Both the position numbers and the translations under genes were made by a program. Under the pieces are notes generated by a model. That model was not told the origin of the DNA, did not search any database, and saw only the letters and a program-made list of their open reading frames with translations. Below are positions 14,974-23,640 of a DNA stretch of 64,000 bases, piece by piece. Source of the DNA: CAWAPS01 sp963783945 (GTDB lineage: Bacteria; Actinomycetota; Acidimicrobiia; Acidimicrobiales; Palsa-688); NCBI GenBank assembly GCA_963783945.1, contig CAWAPS010000005.1, forward strand, positions 1 to 64,000, written 5' to 3'. Numbering within the stretch: the stretch's first letter is position 1; every line of letters begins with the position of its first letter.

Positions 14974-16551
14974 TCAGGGGGTGATCAGGTCCCTGTCTGG
15001 GATCAAGCCGTGCTGCATCGCGAACAGGCTGGCCCCCGCCCGGTTCGAGGCCCCGATCTTCCCGTAGATGTGCTCTATGTGGTTCCGGGCGGTCTTCGGT
15101 GAGATCACCAGGTGGGCGGCGACCTCCTTGCTCGACAAGCCCCGCGACACCAGCCGGAGCACGTCGACCTCCCGGGCAGTCAGGCCCGCCGGGCCCTCAC
15201 GGCGCCGGGCGACCCGGTGGCCCGCCGTGCCGAGGACCGCCTCGACCACAGCGCCATCCATGCGCCCCGCCTTCACCTCGGCGCGCAGCTCCTTCGCAGC
15301 CACCTCTGGCAGAAGTGCCTCGCGATGGGGACGCTGCTCGCACATCGCCTGGTAGGCGTCGGCCACCCCCAGGACCCGCGCCGGCATGGCGATGCTTCCC
15401 CCGGCGAGCCCACGGGGGTAGCCCGATCCGTCCAGACGCTCGCGGTGCTGCACGACAATCACGCCCAGCGGAGCCAACGCGGTCGACTGATGCAGCATCC
15501 GCTCAGTGAGATAGGGGTGCATGCGCACCCGTTCCCACTCCCCAGCCCCGAGGGGCCCGCGCTTGTCCCAAATGGCGTTCGACACGCCGAGACGCCCCAG
15601 ACCATTGGCCAGGCCCGCCCGGCGCAGAGTCTCGACCTCGTTGCCTTCGAGCCCCAGTGTCAAACCCGCTTGCGCTGCCAGTTCCGAGACGGCACGCGCA
15701 TGACCCAGCGTGTAGGGCGACTTGAGGTCCACAAAATCTGCGATCGCCAGCAACGCCCGGTCGAACTCCTCCTCCGAGAGCAACACGCCGAGGGCCGGCT
15801 CGGCTCCGATCACAGCATCCCAGGTAGGCCCAGCGTCGAGACCGTCAAGGATCGTCTCAGCGTTGGCGCACAGGGCTGCCGCGAGGGTGGGGTCGAACTG
15901 CGACCCGGCACGTCTTTCCGCCAGCGCGATAGCGGCTGCGGTGCCCCCGATGCGGTGGGCCACCTCGACGAACTCCCCGATCTGCGCCAGCCTCGACGCG
16001 ACGGGGATCTCGCCACCCTTGAGATCGCCGGGCCAGCCCTTCCCATCCCATTGCTCATACGCGGAACCGACCGCTTCCTGCACCCCGATGGACAGTCCAA
16101 GCTCTTCCGCCAAGCGCCGCGCCAGAGCCGCGTGCTGGCCGATCATCCCATCGAGCTCGTGCCGTCCGGATACGGCGAACTCAACACCAACCCGAAACCT
16201 GTGCAAAGGAGGATTACCGCTGCCGACCATACGCAGCATGGCCAACGCCCCGCCCAGGGAACCAAGCTCGTAGTCGTACTTGCCGGACTTCAGGGCGATG
16301 TCGTCGCCAAACCACTTGGCCTGCTCGTGGGCGTCGGAGTGGCACCCCACGTTGATCAGCAGGGCCGCGTAGTAGACGACCGAGCGTTCCTCCTCGCCAC
16401 AACCGACGCAATCCGCCAAGCGCAAGGCGATCATGCACTGGCGCAGTACGTGCTCCATCGGTTGGCCAAAACCAAGGTCGATCCCGAGGGATAGGGCGGC
16501 TACCAACTCGGCCAGTCGGACGCGGGAAGAGTCACTGCTAGCGCCATTCAC
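14974..16551 (-). CDS. HD-GYP-type phosphohydrolase fused to a LuxR-type DNA-binding domain
   Basis: With a GTG start at 16551 the protein has 525 aa. The first 240 residues hold a degenerate HD-like region. A second HD region includes SPYTLGHARAVSELA and the GYP-type block VVQHRERLDGSGYPRGLAGG (about residues 365-385). The C-terminal 65 residues are a LuxR helix-turn-helix (GLTAREVDVLRLVSRGLSSK then EVAAHLVISPKTARNHIEHI). HD-GYP domains hydrolyse cyclic di-GMP, so this may couple a second messenger to transcription in one polypeptide. The first HD motif of the tandem seems incomplete. The exact start is uncertain. Confidence 0.85.
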   Translation of the reverse strand: MNGASSDSSRVRLAELVAALSLGIDLGFGQPMEHVLRQCMIALRLADCVGCGEEERSVVYYAALLINVGCHSDAHEQAKWFGDDIALKSGKYDYELGSLGGALAMLRMVGSGNPPLHRFRVGVEFAVSGRHELDGMIGQHAALARRLAEELGLSIGVQEAVGSAYEQWDGKGWPGDLKGGEIPVASRLAQIGEFVEVAHRIGGTAAAIALAERRAGSQFDPTLAAALCANAETILDGLDAGPTWDAVIGAEPALGVLLSEEEFDRALLAIADFVDLKSPYTLGHARAVSELAAQAGLTLGLEGNEVETLRRAGLANGLGRLGVSNAIWDKRGPLGAGEWERVRMHPYLTERMLHQSTALAPLGVIVVQHRERLDGSGYPRGLAGGSIAMPARVLGVADAYQAMCEQRPHREALLPEVAAKELRAEVKAGRMDGAVVEAVLGTAGHRVARRREGPAGLTAREVDVLRLVSRGLSSKEVAAHLVISPKTARNHIEHIYGKIGASNRAGASLFAMQHGLIPDRDLITP

Positions 16552-16919
16552 GTTGCCGACGCTACCCGCGGCCGACGTCGGAAGACAGGGACACGATGGC
16601 GCCCTGAATGACCCAAGAGGCAGAAGCGGTATTGACGAACTCGGCCTCCGCGCAACTGCCGGGACCGGTTCCCCCCGGCCGGGGCCTCCTGCCACGTCGG
16701 CTAGGCCGAGGCCGCTCGCAATCGCTCAACCAGTGATCTCGGTCCGGTGGCCTCCGAGCCGACGTGACGTCCCGCAGCACATCCCAGCTGCGGTCCGCCA
16801 GGGAAGTCCGCAGGCACTCGTCCTCGCCGAGGCGGATTGGCGCCCTGGGAATACAGTGATCCCGCCGACGCCCACCGACAAATGGTGTGCGTATCCAACC
16901 AAGAAGGAGCTCCTTTCCC
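16552..16919. other. Intergenic region, no gene seen
   Basis: This 368-base gap lies between the divergent HD-GYP gene and the ABM-like gene. It contains the ribosome binding site AAGGAG at 16903-16908 for the latter. No other gene is supported. Confidence 0.5.
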
Positions 16920-17192
16920 GTGATTGCGATCTACATCGTCACCAAGAACATGACCATTGAGCAGCACACCAAGGGCCGCGCCCGTCTCCGTGAGGCCGGG
17001 GCATCTGAAAGCGCCATGAAGCTCCACTCATGCTTCGGTGAAGACGGTTTGCTTCAGGTCTTCGATGTCTGGGAGACCCAGGAGGCGTTCGATGAGTTCC
17101 TGACATACCTGGGGCCCGTCATGGAGGAGCTGGGCATCGAACTAGCGCAGCCGCCCGCCATCATGCCGATTGTCGACCTTGTCCAGCAATAG
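16920..17192 (+). CDS. Small dimeric alpha/beta-barrel (ABM-like) protein
   Basis: GTG 16920 lies 11 bases after AAGGAG and gives 90 aa. The pattern VIAIYIVTKNMTIEQHTKGR, LHSCFGEDGLLQVFDVWETQ, AFDEFLTYLGPVMEELGIEL fits the ferredoxin-like dimeric barrel of antibiotic-biosynthesis-monooxygenase and related proteins. These bind or oxidise small aromatic molecules or degrade heme. A second small barrel protein is encoded 0.6 kb further on the opposite strand. Specific function is unknown. Confidence 0.65.
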   Translation: MIAIYIVTKNMTIEQHTKGRARLREAGASESAMKLHSCFGEDGLLQVFDVWETQEAFDEFLTYLGPVMEELGIELAQPPAIMPIVDLVQQ

Positions 17193-17779
17193 CCGCTGAA
17201 CTCAGGCGTGGCGCGACACGACGTGCCGCTCGACAACTACTGTTGCTCACTCCTTGGCACGTTCGCCGAGAGTGCTAGTCGGGCACCGGCTCGTCGACTA
17301 TGACGAAGTAGACGTTCGCATCCAGGTAGTTCATCACCTAGACCCTGGACCGGAGGCGGGTCGGGTCAGCGAACCGGGTCGCTGTGTCGGAAAGTTGGGG
17401 CGGTTTGGAGGCGACCACCCCTTAGCCGGCGCGTCGATCAGCTAGGACCTAATCGTCTACGCGACCGAAGCCGAGGACGAGTTCGACTTCAACGAGTACG
17501 TCGACGAGGACCAGTAGGCCTCCAGAACGACGCGCCAGAAGCGAAGGCGTCTCACCATTCCGAATGGCCAGCCGGCGGTATGAGCGTTCGCGGATGTGTC
17601 GGCGCCTGGTGGCCAAGGACGCACAGATCGCCGGTGCCGACCGGCGCCAGCCGGTCTGAAAGGTGAACGGGACTGCCTTGCCCGGGCCCAGGGCCACCAC
17701 ATCGACTTCGGTCGTGCCGGGGACGCGGGTCTCGTCGGGGGGTTTCGAAGCTCTTCTAGGTCTATTCCGGCCGTCGGTA
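17193..17779. other. Intergenic region with possible gene remnants
   Basis: No intact gene is supported in these 587 bases. On the plus strand around 17449-17518 a frame reads LIVYATEAEDEFDFNEYVDE and then a stop, which looks like the C-terminal tail of a lost gene. Other frames are short and broken. Confidence 0.45.
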
Positions 17780-18079
17780 TCAGCTCAGCTCGTCGACTCG
17801 GCGGACGTCGAGATTGCGGAATATGGCCGGGCCGTCGCACAGCTCGGCGATCTTCTCGGCGAACCCGGCCGTCTCCGGGAGATTGGAGTTGGCCATGGCC
17901 TCCTCGTAGGAGGGGAACTCGACGATCTGAACATAGGTATCGGCCTTGTCCCGATCTGCGGTCACGGTGCCCCGGCGGGCCTTGCGCTTGCCTTCGGTCG
18001 CGGTCACCCATTCGTTCATGAGCGCCTCGACCTCATCGAAACGGGTAGTGGTGAACTCGATGATCTGGACGAACTCCAT
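17780..18079 (-). CDS. Small hypothetical protein, dimeric-barrel-like
   Basis: ATG 18079 follows GGAGAGGAGAG and gives 99 aa. The sequence MEFVQIIEFTTTRFDEVEAL ... DTYVQIVEFPSYEEAMANSN resembles single-domain ABM/YCII-like dimeric barrels, with paired VQI(I/V)EF strands hinting at an internal repeat. It is probably co-oriented with the methyltransferase gene upstream of it on the minus strand (starts at 19378), but 230 bases separate them. The substrate is unknown. Confidence 0.65.
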   Translation of the reverse strand: MEFVQIIEFTTTRFDEVEALMNEWVTATEGKRKARRGTVTADRDKADTYVQIVEFPSYEEAMANSNLPETAGFAEKIAELCDGPAIFRNLDVRRVDELS

Positions 18080-18310
18080 GCTCGTCTCTCCTCTCCGGTT
18101 TAGCGGTGTTCGGGGTAGGGGAAGTCGAAACGGCAGCGGGCGTCCCACTCGGAGCGCGGGTCGCCATGGGCGGGGATGCCGTCGGCGTCTTTGACCATGG
18201 GGGCCGAGTGCAACCGGTTCCAGCTCACGAAGGTGGTGTTGAACAGCACGGATAGGTCGGTGAAACCCGGCGGTCCTAGGCGCAGAGTTGCTCCCGCTTG
18301 GCCGTGAGGG

Positions 18311-19378
18311 TCACGGACGGGCTTCGAGGATCAGGTTCAGCGGTGTTTCGGCCGCCCGGCGGAAGCTGGTGTAACCGGCCTGGTCGAACACCTCACGGAG
18401 TCGAGCCTCGCCCGCTTGGGCTCCCAGTCCGAGAGCGACGTCCTGGGAGAGCGAGTTGGGGGTGCAGATAGCCGACGACGCGGTATACAGCAGGGCGGCC
18501 ATCGGATTGGTGGTGATGTTGGCGACCTTGTTGTCGATGGCGAACGGCTCCACCAACATCACGGTTCCCCCCGGTTCCAGGTGCTGGCGGGCGTAGCGGG
18601 CGATGCCGACCGGGTCGCCCATGTCGTGCAGGCAGTCGAAGAAGCAGATCAGGTCGAAACTGCCGTCATAGCCCTTGGAGTTGGCCACCTCGAACGTGGT
18701 GCGATCGGCCACGCCGCCGTCTTCGGCCCGGGACCGGGCAGTGTCGATCGACGGGGCGTGGAAATCGAAGCCCCAGATGCGGCTGTCGGGGTAGGCCTGG
18801 GCCATGACCACCACCGAGGCGCCGTGGCCGCAACCGACATCGGCGACCTTCGCCCCAGCCCGCAGTTTGGCTTCGACCCCCTCGAGCGCTGGCAGCCAGT
18901 CGCTAGACAGGTAAGCGCGATAACCGGTACGGAAGAACCACTCGGTGCCCTTGAACAGGCACGGGTGATGCTCGCCCCAAGCGAGCCCTCCGTCGCCTTT
19001 GAAGGCGCCGGTGATCTTCTCGCTGTCGATGAACATCGAGGCGAAGGCGTTCATGCCTCGGGCCACGAACACCGGCGAGTTCTCATCCGCCAGGGCCATG
19101 GCCGCCTCGGCTGTCAGCTCGTAGGTGTCGGCCGCTGGGTCGTAGGCGACCAGCCCACCGGCGGCCTGGCCGTCCAGCCATTCACGCACCAGGCGAGCAT
19201 GACACCCGGTCTTCTCGGCCACCAACTCGGCTTTGAGCGGGCCGGCTCCGTTCAAAACCCGGTAGAGGCCGAGCTCGTCGCCCAGCCACATGGAAAAACA
19301 CAACGCTCCGCCCGTCATGTAGCCAGCCATCTGCCCCATGAACTCGCCCAGCTTGGCCTCATCGACGGGAACGCTCAT
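18311..19378 (-). CDS. SAM-dependent methyltransferase with N-terminal winged-helix dimerisation domain
   Basis: ATG 19378 after GGGAGG gives 355 aa. Residues 10-100 hold a winged-helix dimerisation region (ELVAEKTGCHARLVREWLDG), typical of O-methyltransferase-like enzymes. Residues 165-340 hold the Rossmann methyltransferase core with motif I VADVGCGHGASVVVMAQAYP, an acidic FDFH after strand 2 and FDLICFFDCLHDMGDP. This arrangement is common in actinobacterial proteins annotated as class I methyltransferases acting on small natural products. A longer version from TTG 19396 would include the ribosome binding site and is rejected. Confidence 0.88.
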   Translation of the reverse strand: MSVPVDEAKLGEFMGQMAGYMTGGALCFSMWLGDELGLYRVLNGAGPLKAELVAEKTGCHARLVREWLDGQAAGGLVAYDPAADTYELTAEAAMALADENSPVFVARGMNAFASMFIDSEKITGAFKGDGGLAWGEHHPCLFKGTEWFFRTGYRAYLSSDWLPALEGVEAKLRAGAKVADVGCGHGASVVVMAQAYPDSRIWGFDFHAPSIDTARSRAEDGGVADRTTFEVANSKGYDGSFDLICFFDCLHDMGDPVGIARYARQHLEPGGTVMLVEPFAIDNKVANITTNPMAALLYTASSAICTPNSLSQDVALGLGAQAGEARLREVFDQAGYTSFRRAAETPLNLILEARP

Positions 19379-20071
19379 TTCGACTTTTCCTCCCAACGGA
19401 AACCGGTGCCGTTACCGCATGGGCCGAGCGTGCAAGCAATCCCCGGCCCGACCGGCTCAAGACCCTCGTACAAGAGGCGACGGCCTCCTGCCCCAGTAGT
19501 GACGCAACGAAAGGGGCGACCAGCGGAGACGGCATGGAGAACCTGTGGAGATGGTGTGGAGACTCTGCAACTCGACCGCAAGCCGAAATAACCGGAGTTA
19601 CTGTCCGATTGGACCCTTATGAAAACGGCCCTACAGCCGATCACTGGTCACGGCCGATGGACAGCGATCCGGTAAGAATTGCACGAGGGGTCATTAGGGC
19701 TCGGCTGAAGGTCATCCTTGGCAGAAACCCTAGGGGAGCTCCTACTAAACAGGATCGACGACGACAGCGACGCGAACGGGGATGGCGGTACATGCGCCGA
19801 GGGCCTGGTGCATCGGTCTCCAGTGGCACGATCTCAGAGTCCCAGGAGACATGTCGATGTCCCGTTAGGGTGGCGCCAATCGCTCGAAGAGAACACACAG
19901 CATCGAACACAACGGTGTAATGATCCAACAAGGGCAACGGCACTAGCCACGGGTGACCCAGACACCGACTATCTCAGAATGCGCGGCAAAAGTCGACCTT
20001 GAGCATCTCCTAGGTGCCGGTCAATGAAACCCCCCGAGTTACGCGTTCGCCAGTCCCAATAAGCTGACCCT
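19379..20071. other. Intergenic region downstream of the relaxase-helicase, no gene seen
   Basis: About 690 bases without a supportable gene. The section 19560-19960 is less GC-rich than its neighbours and has short unbiased frames on both strands. It marks the border between cargo (left) and mobility genes (right) of the island. Confidence 0.55.
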
Positions 20072-21700
20072 TCAAATGGAAACGCCCATGCTCCGTTCCG
20101 CTCCTGGCGATTCTGCTTGGGCCATCGAAGGCTGCCTGACGGACGGGTTCTTCTGTGGGTCGAGGTGCTGGTCGAGGAGCTGGATGTGGCGGTCGAGAGT
20201 GGCGACGCGGTGCCGGAGGGCCGGCTCGGGGCGATCGGCTGCCGTGGCCGCTACGGCTGCTCGTTCGGCTTTGAGACGGGCCAGGCCGAGGGTAGCCCGC
20301 AGGGATCCTGAGGTGTGCTTGTCGGCTTCGATTTCTAGCGGGTGGCGCGGCTGCCCGTCGGGGGTGCCGGTGTCGATGGCCCAGTTCTGGCGTCGCTCGC
20401 GGCTCCAGTCCCAGGTGAGATCCTCGACGGCTTGTCCTACGTTGTCGGCGACGACATGCACCTGGGCGTATTGTCGGGCGCGGCTCATGCCGACGTAGCC
20501 GAGTTCGCGACCGCCGCCGTCGGCGAAGAGGTGGGCGGTGTCGAATGTTGCCCCTTGGCTTCTGTGGACAGTTGTGGCGTAGCCCAAGGCGAGCCGGTCG
20601 GGGCCGATCTGGTCAGGCCCGAGTGTGTGAGTGTGCCCATCGTCCATCCGGGCGGCCAGCGTTCCGGCCTGCGGGTCGAGGGCCGTGATGGTTCCTCGCT
20701 GGGAAGTGACCAACTGGCCGTGGGCGGAGGGGGCCAGAGTGACGATGCGGTCGCCGGCCTGGTAGACGTTGCCGGCCACGTGCAGCTGCGGTCCTGAAAG
20801 TCTGCCCGTTTGGCCCATGGTCTGCCGGGCTCGGGCGTTGAGGGCGGCCACGTTGGCTTTACGCCAGGCCATCAGGGCGGTGTCCTTTCCCTCCGCGACA
20901 TCTTTCGTCCAGGCCGCGACCATCTGGTCGAGGGCCTGGTCGCGGGATGGTGCGGAGGTGAGGCGGTCGTGTGCGGCGTACCAGTTCACCGCTTTGTCGA
21001 CACTCCCTGAGCGCAGCTGGGCCAGGATGGCCCGCTCTTCGCGGTCGTGCTGGCGGACGTTCTCGGCCAGGAGCTGGACGCCCCCGGCGTGGCGGTTGAC
21101 GAGGGCTTCCAGGCTGCCGCCGGGGCCCACCGCGCCGAGTTGGCGGTGGTCGCCGATGATTACCAGCTTGGCGCCGGCCGCTTCGGTGGCGGCAAGAAGG
21201 CGGAGCATGGCGGGGTCATCGGTCATGCCCGCCTCATCACAGACAACCACGGTGCGGTCATCGAGGTGGATCTGTTCGTGGTCCAGACGCCACAGCAGCG
21301 AGGCGATGGTGCGGGACTCCTCGATGCCTGCCTCGGCGCCTAGGGTGCGGGCGGCTTGGCCCGAGGTGGAGGTGCCGACCACCCGGTAGCCGGCCGCCTC
21401 GAACGCCTGGCGAGCTTTGTCGACCGCCGTGGTTTTGCCTGCCCCCGCGACGCCGACAACGAGCTCGACGCCGCGCCCGGAGGTCGCCACGGCGGCGATC
21501 ATCTCCTTCTGCCCAACGGTGAGTGACCGCCCGCCCAGCTGCTTCTCCCAGGCGCCGATAGCGGTCTCAGCGATGTGCTGAGAGACCGCTGGGCCATCGC
21601 GCCGGTCAGCTTGCACGGCGGCTTTGAGAGCGATGGCGGCCTCGTTGGCGATCGCACACGCCGGGGCGTAGGCCTGCTCCCGGGCGGCCTTGACCGCCAT
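20072..21700 (-). CDS. MobF relaxase-helicase, C-terminal (helicase) part separated by frameshift
   Basis: This 542-aa frame is the superfamily-1 helicase half of a TraA/TraI-type protein. Walker A is VVGVAGAGKTTAVDKA (about residues 80-95); other features are VVVCDEAGMTDD (motif II), VIIGDHRQLGAVGPGG (motif III) and GYATTVHRSQGATFD plus YVGMSRAR (motifs V-VI). The C-terminal 100 residues are charged. Its ATG overlaps the stop of the relaxase part (TAATG). Restoring one G near 21715 fuses both frames, reading CAHPDAVALMAVKAAREQAY, so the two are probably one gene of about 919 codons. Confidence 0.85.
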   Translation of the reverse strand: MAVKAAREQAYAPACAIANEAAIALKAAVQADRRDGPAVSQHIAETAIGAWEKQLGGRSLTVGQKEMIAAVATSGRGVELVVGVAGAGKTTAVDKARQAFEAAGYRVVGTSTSGQAARTLGAEAGIEESRTIASLLWRLDHEQIHLDDRTVVVCDEAGMTDDPAMLRLLAATEAAGAKLVIIGDHRQLGAVGPGGSLEALVNRHAGGVQLLAENVRQHDREERAILAQLRSGSVDKAVNWYAAHDRLTSAPSRDQALDQMVAAWTKDVAEGKDTALMAWRKANVAALNARARQTMGQTGRLSGPQLHVAGNVYQAGDRIVTLAPSAHGQLVTSQRGTITALDPQAGTLAARMDDGHTHTLGPDQIGPDRLALGYATTVHRSQGATFDTAHLFADGGGRELGYVGMSRARQYAQVHVVADNVGQAVEDLTWDWSRERRQNWAIDTGTPDGQPRHPLEIEADKHTSGSLRATLGLARLKAERAAVAATAADRPEPALRHRVATLDRHIQLLDQHLDPQKNPSVRQPSMAQAESPGAERSMGVSI

Positions 21701-22833
21701 TAGCGCGACCGCATCGGATGCGCGCAGACCGCTTCGACGGTGCGTAGCACTTCGCGGGGACGAAAGCCGAACAGCAGCGGCCCGACCGCCACGGCCACGT
21801 CGGCGGGGGTGAACACCTTCTGGGTGGCCAGCCGACCGGAGGCACCAAGCGCATGCGATGTCAGGGCCGTCAACTGCCGTACCGACAGCTCAGAGGGACG
21901 GGTCAAGCGGCGCCTGGCGGCGGCCTTGTTGACCGACTCCAGCAACGCGTCGCGGCGGTGGCCGGCAGTTTCTAGCTCTGCTAGCCAGCCGGCCATCAGG
22001 TCAGCCGGTGGGGTGTGCCGCTTCTGCTTGCGGGTGTCGCGGGCGGCGGTCTGGCGGGCCTGATAGGTGTCGTAACCCTGGGATTCGACTGCGGCGGTGA
22101 TCTCGGCGCCGCGCTTGGAGAACAGCTGGCACGCCGTCTCGGGCATGCCCGTGACACGCCAGTGCCCGAGCTTCCCGGAGGGTCCGTCGTCGGCTTCGAT
22201 GGCGTATCCCAGCTCGACGGCCCGGGCGGCGGAGGCCACCCGGCCGAACGCGGTGGCGGCGTGAAGAAGGTCGCGAAGGGAGGCGGTGTCGAGTGCTTTC
22301 CAGCCGCCTTTGCCGTCCACCATGTGGCACAGGTTGGCGATCAACACGTGGTCGTGGGGTTCGGGATCGCCGGCCCGAGAGGTGGCGTGACGCGTGCGGG
22401 CCCAGATCAAACCGTGGGTTGGGCCGCGGGTTTGCGAGCGGCCCCGCCGTCCGCCTTGGACCGCGAACCAGGCGTCCAAATAGGCGAGGGTGGCGTCGGT
22501 TTCGGCGTCCAAGATGGCATGCATGTCGTCTGCGCGGCCGATCAAACCTAATAGCGCCACCGACTTTTGGGCGGCCACGACTAGCTCAATTCCCGGCCGT
22601 TTCGCGGTCACCATTCGAGTCCCATCGGATGGGTCTCGCGGTCCGCCCGGACCGAAGGTGGCGTCGTATTCGGCCTCGCTGACCGCGCCCTCCAAGCCCA
22701 GATCGAGGGCGCCGGAGCCGCCCCACAACAGAGGTGTCTCCCCGCGAGACGCGTAGTACTCCAGGGCCGCGCCGGGGTGATCATCGGCTCGCCTCAGGAC
22801 CGTTTCTCGGTGATAATTCGACGGAGTCGACAC
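21700..22833 (-). CDS. MobF relaxase, N-terminal (TrwC-like) part
   Basis: The 377-aa frame begins at GTG 22833 and encodes a TrwC-type relaxase domain. Evidence is EYYASRGETPLLWGGSGA near the N terminus with paired tyrosines, KRPGIELVVAAQKSVALL, and the metal-binding HUH-type PEPHDHVLIANL. MobF relaxases nick oriT and remain covalently bound to the transferred strand. The frame stops after CAHPMRSR where full-length proteins continue into the helicase. Translational coupling of two separate proteins is possible, but a single-base deletion (CCGGAT to CCGAT at 21713-21717) explains the break better. Candidate oriT DNA lies just upstream. Confidence 0.85.
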   Translation of the reverse strand: MSTPSNYHRETVLRRADDHPGAALEYYASRGETPLLWGGSGALDLGLEGAVSEAEYDATFGPGGPRDPSDGTRMVTAKRPGIELVVAAQKSVALLGLIGRADDMHAILDAETDATLAYLDAWFAVQGGRRGRSQTRGPTHGLIWARTRHATSRAGDPEPHDHVLIANLCHMVDGKGGWKALDTASLRDLLHAATAFGRVASAARAVELGYAIEADDGPSGKLGHWRVTGMPETACQLFSKRGAEITAAVESQGYDTYQARQTAARDTRKQKRHTPPADLMAGWLAELETAGHRRDALLESVNKAAARRRLTRPSELSVRQLTALTSHALGASGRLATQKVFTPADVAVAVGPLLFGFRPREVLRTVEAVCAHPMRSR

Positions 22834-23111
22834 CCATCATTCGCATCCACGCCAAGGCATTGCCTCCCGTGCTATGGCCTCGCTGAGTCGGGCCGCCGTT
22901 AAAGGCAATCGGTCGGTTGCAATCGTGTTCAAGAAGTTGGGGGTTGGCAGTAGTGGGTGAAAATTGGGAGATCGTGGGGGTTGGAAGTGACGGGATGTTG
23001 CAGGTTGTTGGAGAGGCTGGATGAGTAATGGAAGCGGAAGGGGGGATAGAGGTCGGAAGGGGGATGTGATTCGACTCTGGAAAGTGGGTGCACGCACAAC
23101 CAATGCGTCGG
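22834..23111. other. Candidate oriT region: C-poor, G-rich stretch upstream of the relaxase
   Basis: This non-coding gap lies directly upstream of the relaxase gene, where oriT is often located. About 140 bases from 22929 are almost free of C on the plus strand (about nine C) and hold many G-runs of 3-6. Before it, the minus strand carries CGATTGC as a 7-base direct repeat spaced by seven bases, and ATTGCC/GGCAAT as an inverted pair. The oriT role is inferred from position and repeats. Confidence 0.4.
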
Positions 23112-23414
23112 TCATGCTGCGCTTCCCGCTGCGTTGGCCATCCGGACGAGCGGGGCCCGCGGCACACGCAACTGTCGGCCGACCTTGACACACGGCAAGC
23201 CCGACTGCCCCTCGCTGTCGAGCCACTTGTGGCAGAGGACGTAGGCGGAGGTGCGGCCGATTCGCAACACCGCTGCGGCCTCGTCAACAGTCAGGAAAAC
23301 GGGGAGCTCGTCCAAGGTCACCTCAACCACCTTCCGGATCTCCAGCACATCGGGTCTGAGCACCGCGAGATCGCCGTCGGCTCGAGCGCCGATGCAACTC
23401 GAGCCGACGGGCAT
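23112..23414 (-). CDS. Excisionase-like helix-turn-helix protein
   Basis: The 100-aa frame contains FLTVDEAAAVLRIGRTSAYV, KWLDSEGQSGLPCVKVGRQL and RVPRAPLVRMANA: the MerR-like winged helix of excisionase-family (HTH_17) DNA-binding proteins. Such proteins direct Int-mediated excision or act as replication/transfer regulators in actinobacterial integrative elements. GC-rich third positions support the frame back to ATG 23414; GTG 23321 is an alternative start. It lies between the relaxase and the integrase in the same direction. Confidence 0.8.
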   Translation of the reverse strand: MPVGSSCIGARADGDLAVLRPDVLEIRKVVEVTLDELPVFLTVDEAAAVLRIGRTSAYVLCHKWLDSEGQSGLPCVKVGRQLRVPRAPLVRMANAAGSAA

Positions 23415-23631
23415 CGGCCCGTGCCTGCTGGCACCCGAAATGGATCACACCTATCAGGGCGGACTCACCGTCACAAACGGTGCCCGGTCGAACGTCGTCC
23501 GGGCGGAGCGACTCCCCGCGTACGCGAGGGACCGCCTCGTCACATTGCCCGTCGACGTCACGCTCGAACCGAGTTTGCTTCCGCCGCCTCGTCTCCGACT
23601 CGGCCGGTGTGAAGGAGTCTTGTACGGTCAT
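23323..23631 (-). CDS. Hypothetical protein overlapping the excisionase gene
   Basis: ATG 23631 (with two further in-frame ATGs upstream) is preceded by GGTGAGGAAATG-type ribosome binding sequence. The product, about 102 aa, begins MTVQDSFTPAESETRRRKQT and is highly charged. It overlaps the excisionase frame by 92 bases, which is unusually long; its true end may be earlier, or a frameshift may have altered the region. No family is recognised. Confidence 0.35.
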   Translation of the reverse strand: MTVQDSFTPAESETRRRKQTRFERDVDGQCDEAVPRVRGESLRPDDVRPGTVCDGESALIGVIHFGCQQARADARRLELHRRSSRRRSRGAQTRCAGDPEGG

Positions 23632-23640
23632 GGACATCAT

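Noticed and set aside
15112..16494. A 460-aa plus-strand protein
   Set aside because: It is antisense to the HD-GYP/LuxR gene and its composition is that expected of a mirror frame.
18416..19591. A 391-aa plus-strand protein
   Set aside because: It lies opposite the methyltransferase with clear motif I; the antisense frame has no recognisable domain.
22929..23070. A CRISPR array
   Set aside because: The G-rich stretch has no regularly spaced identical repeats and no cas genes nearby.
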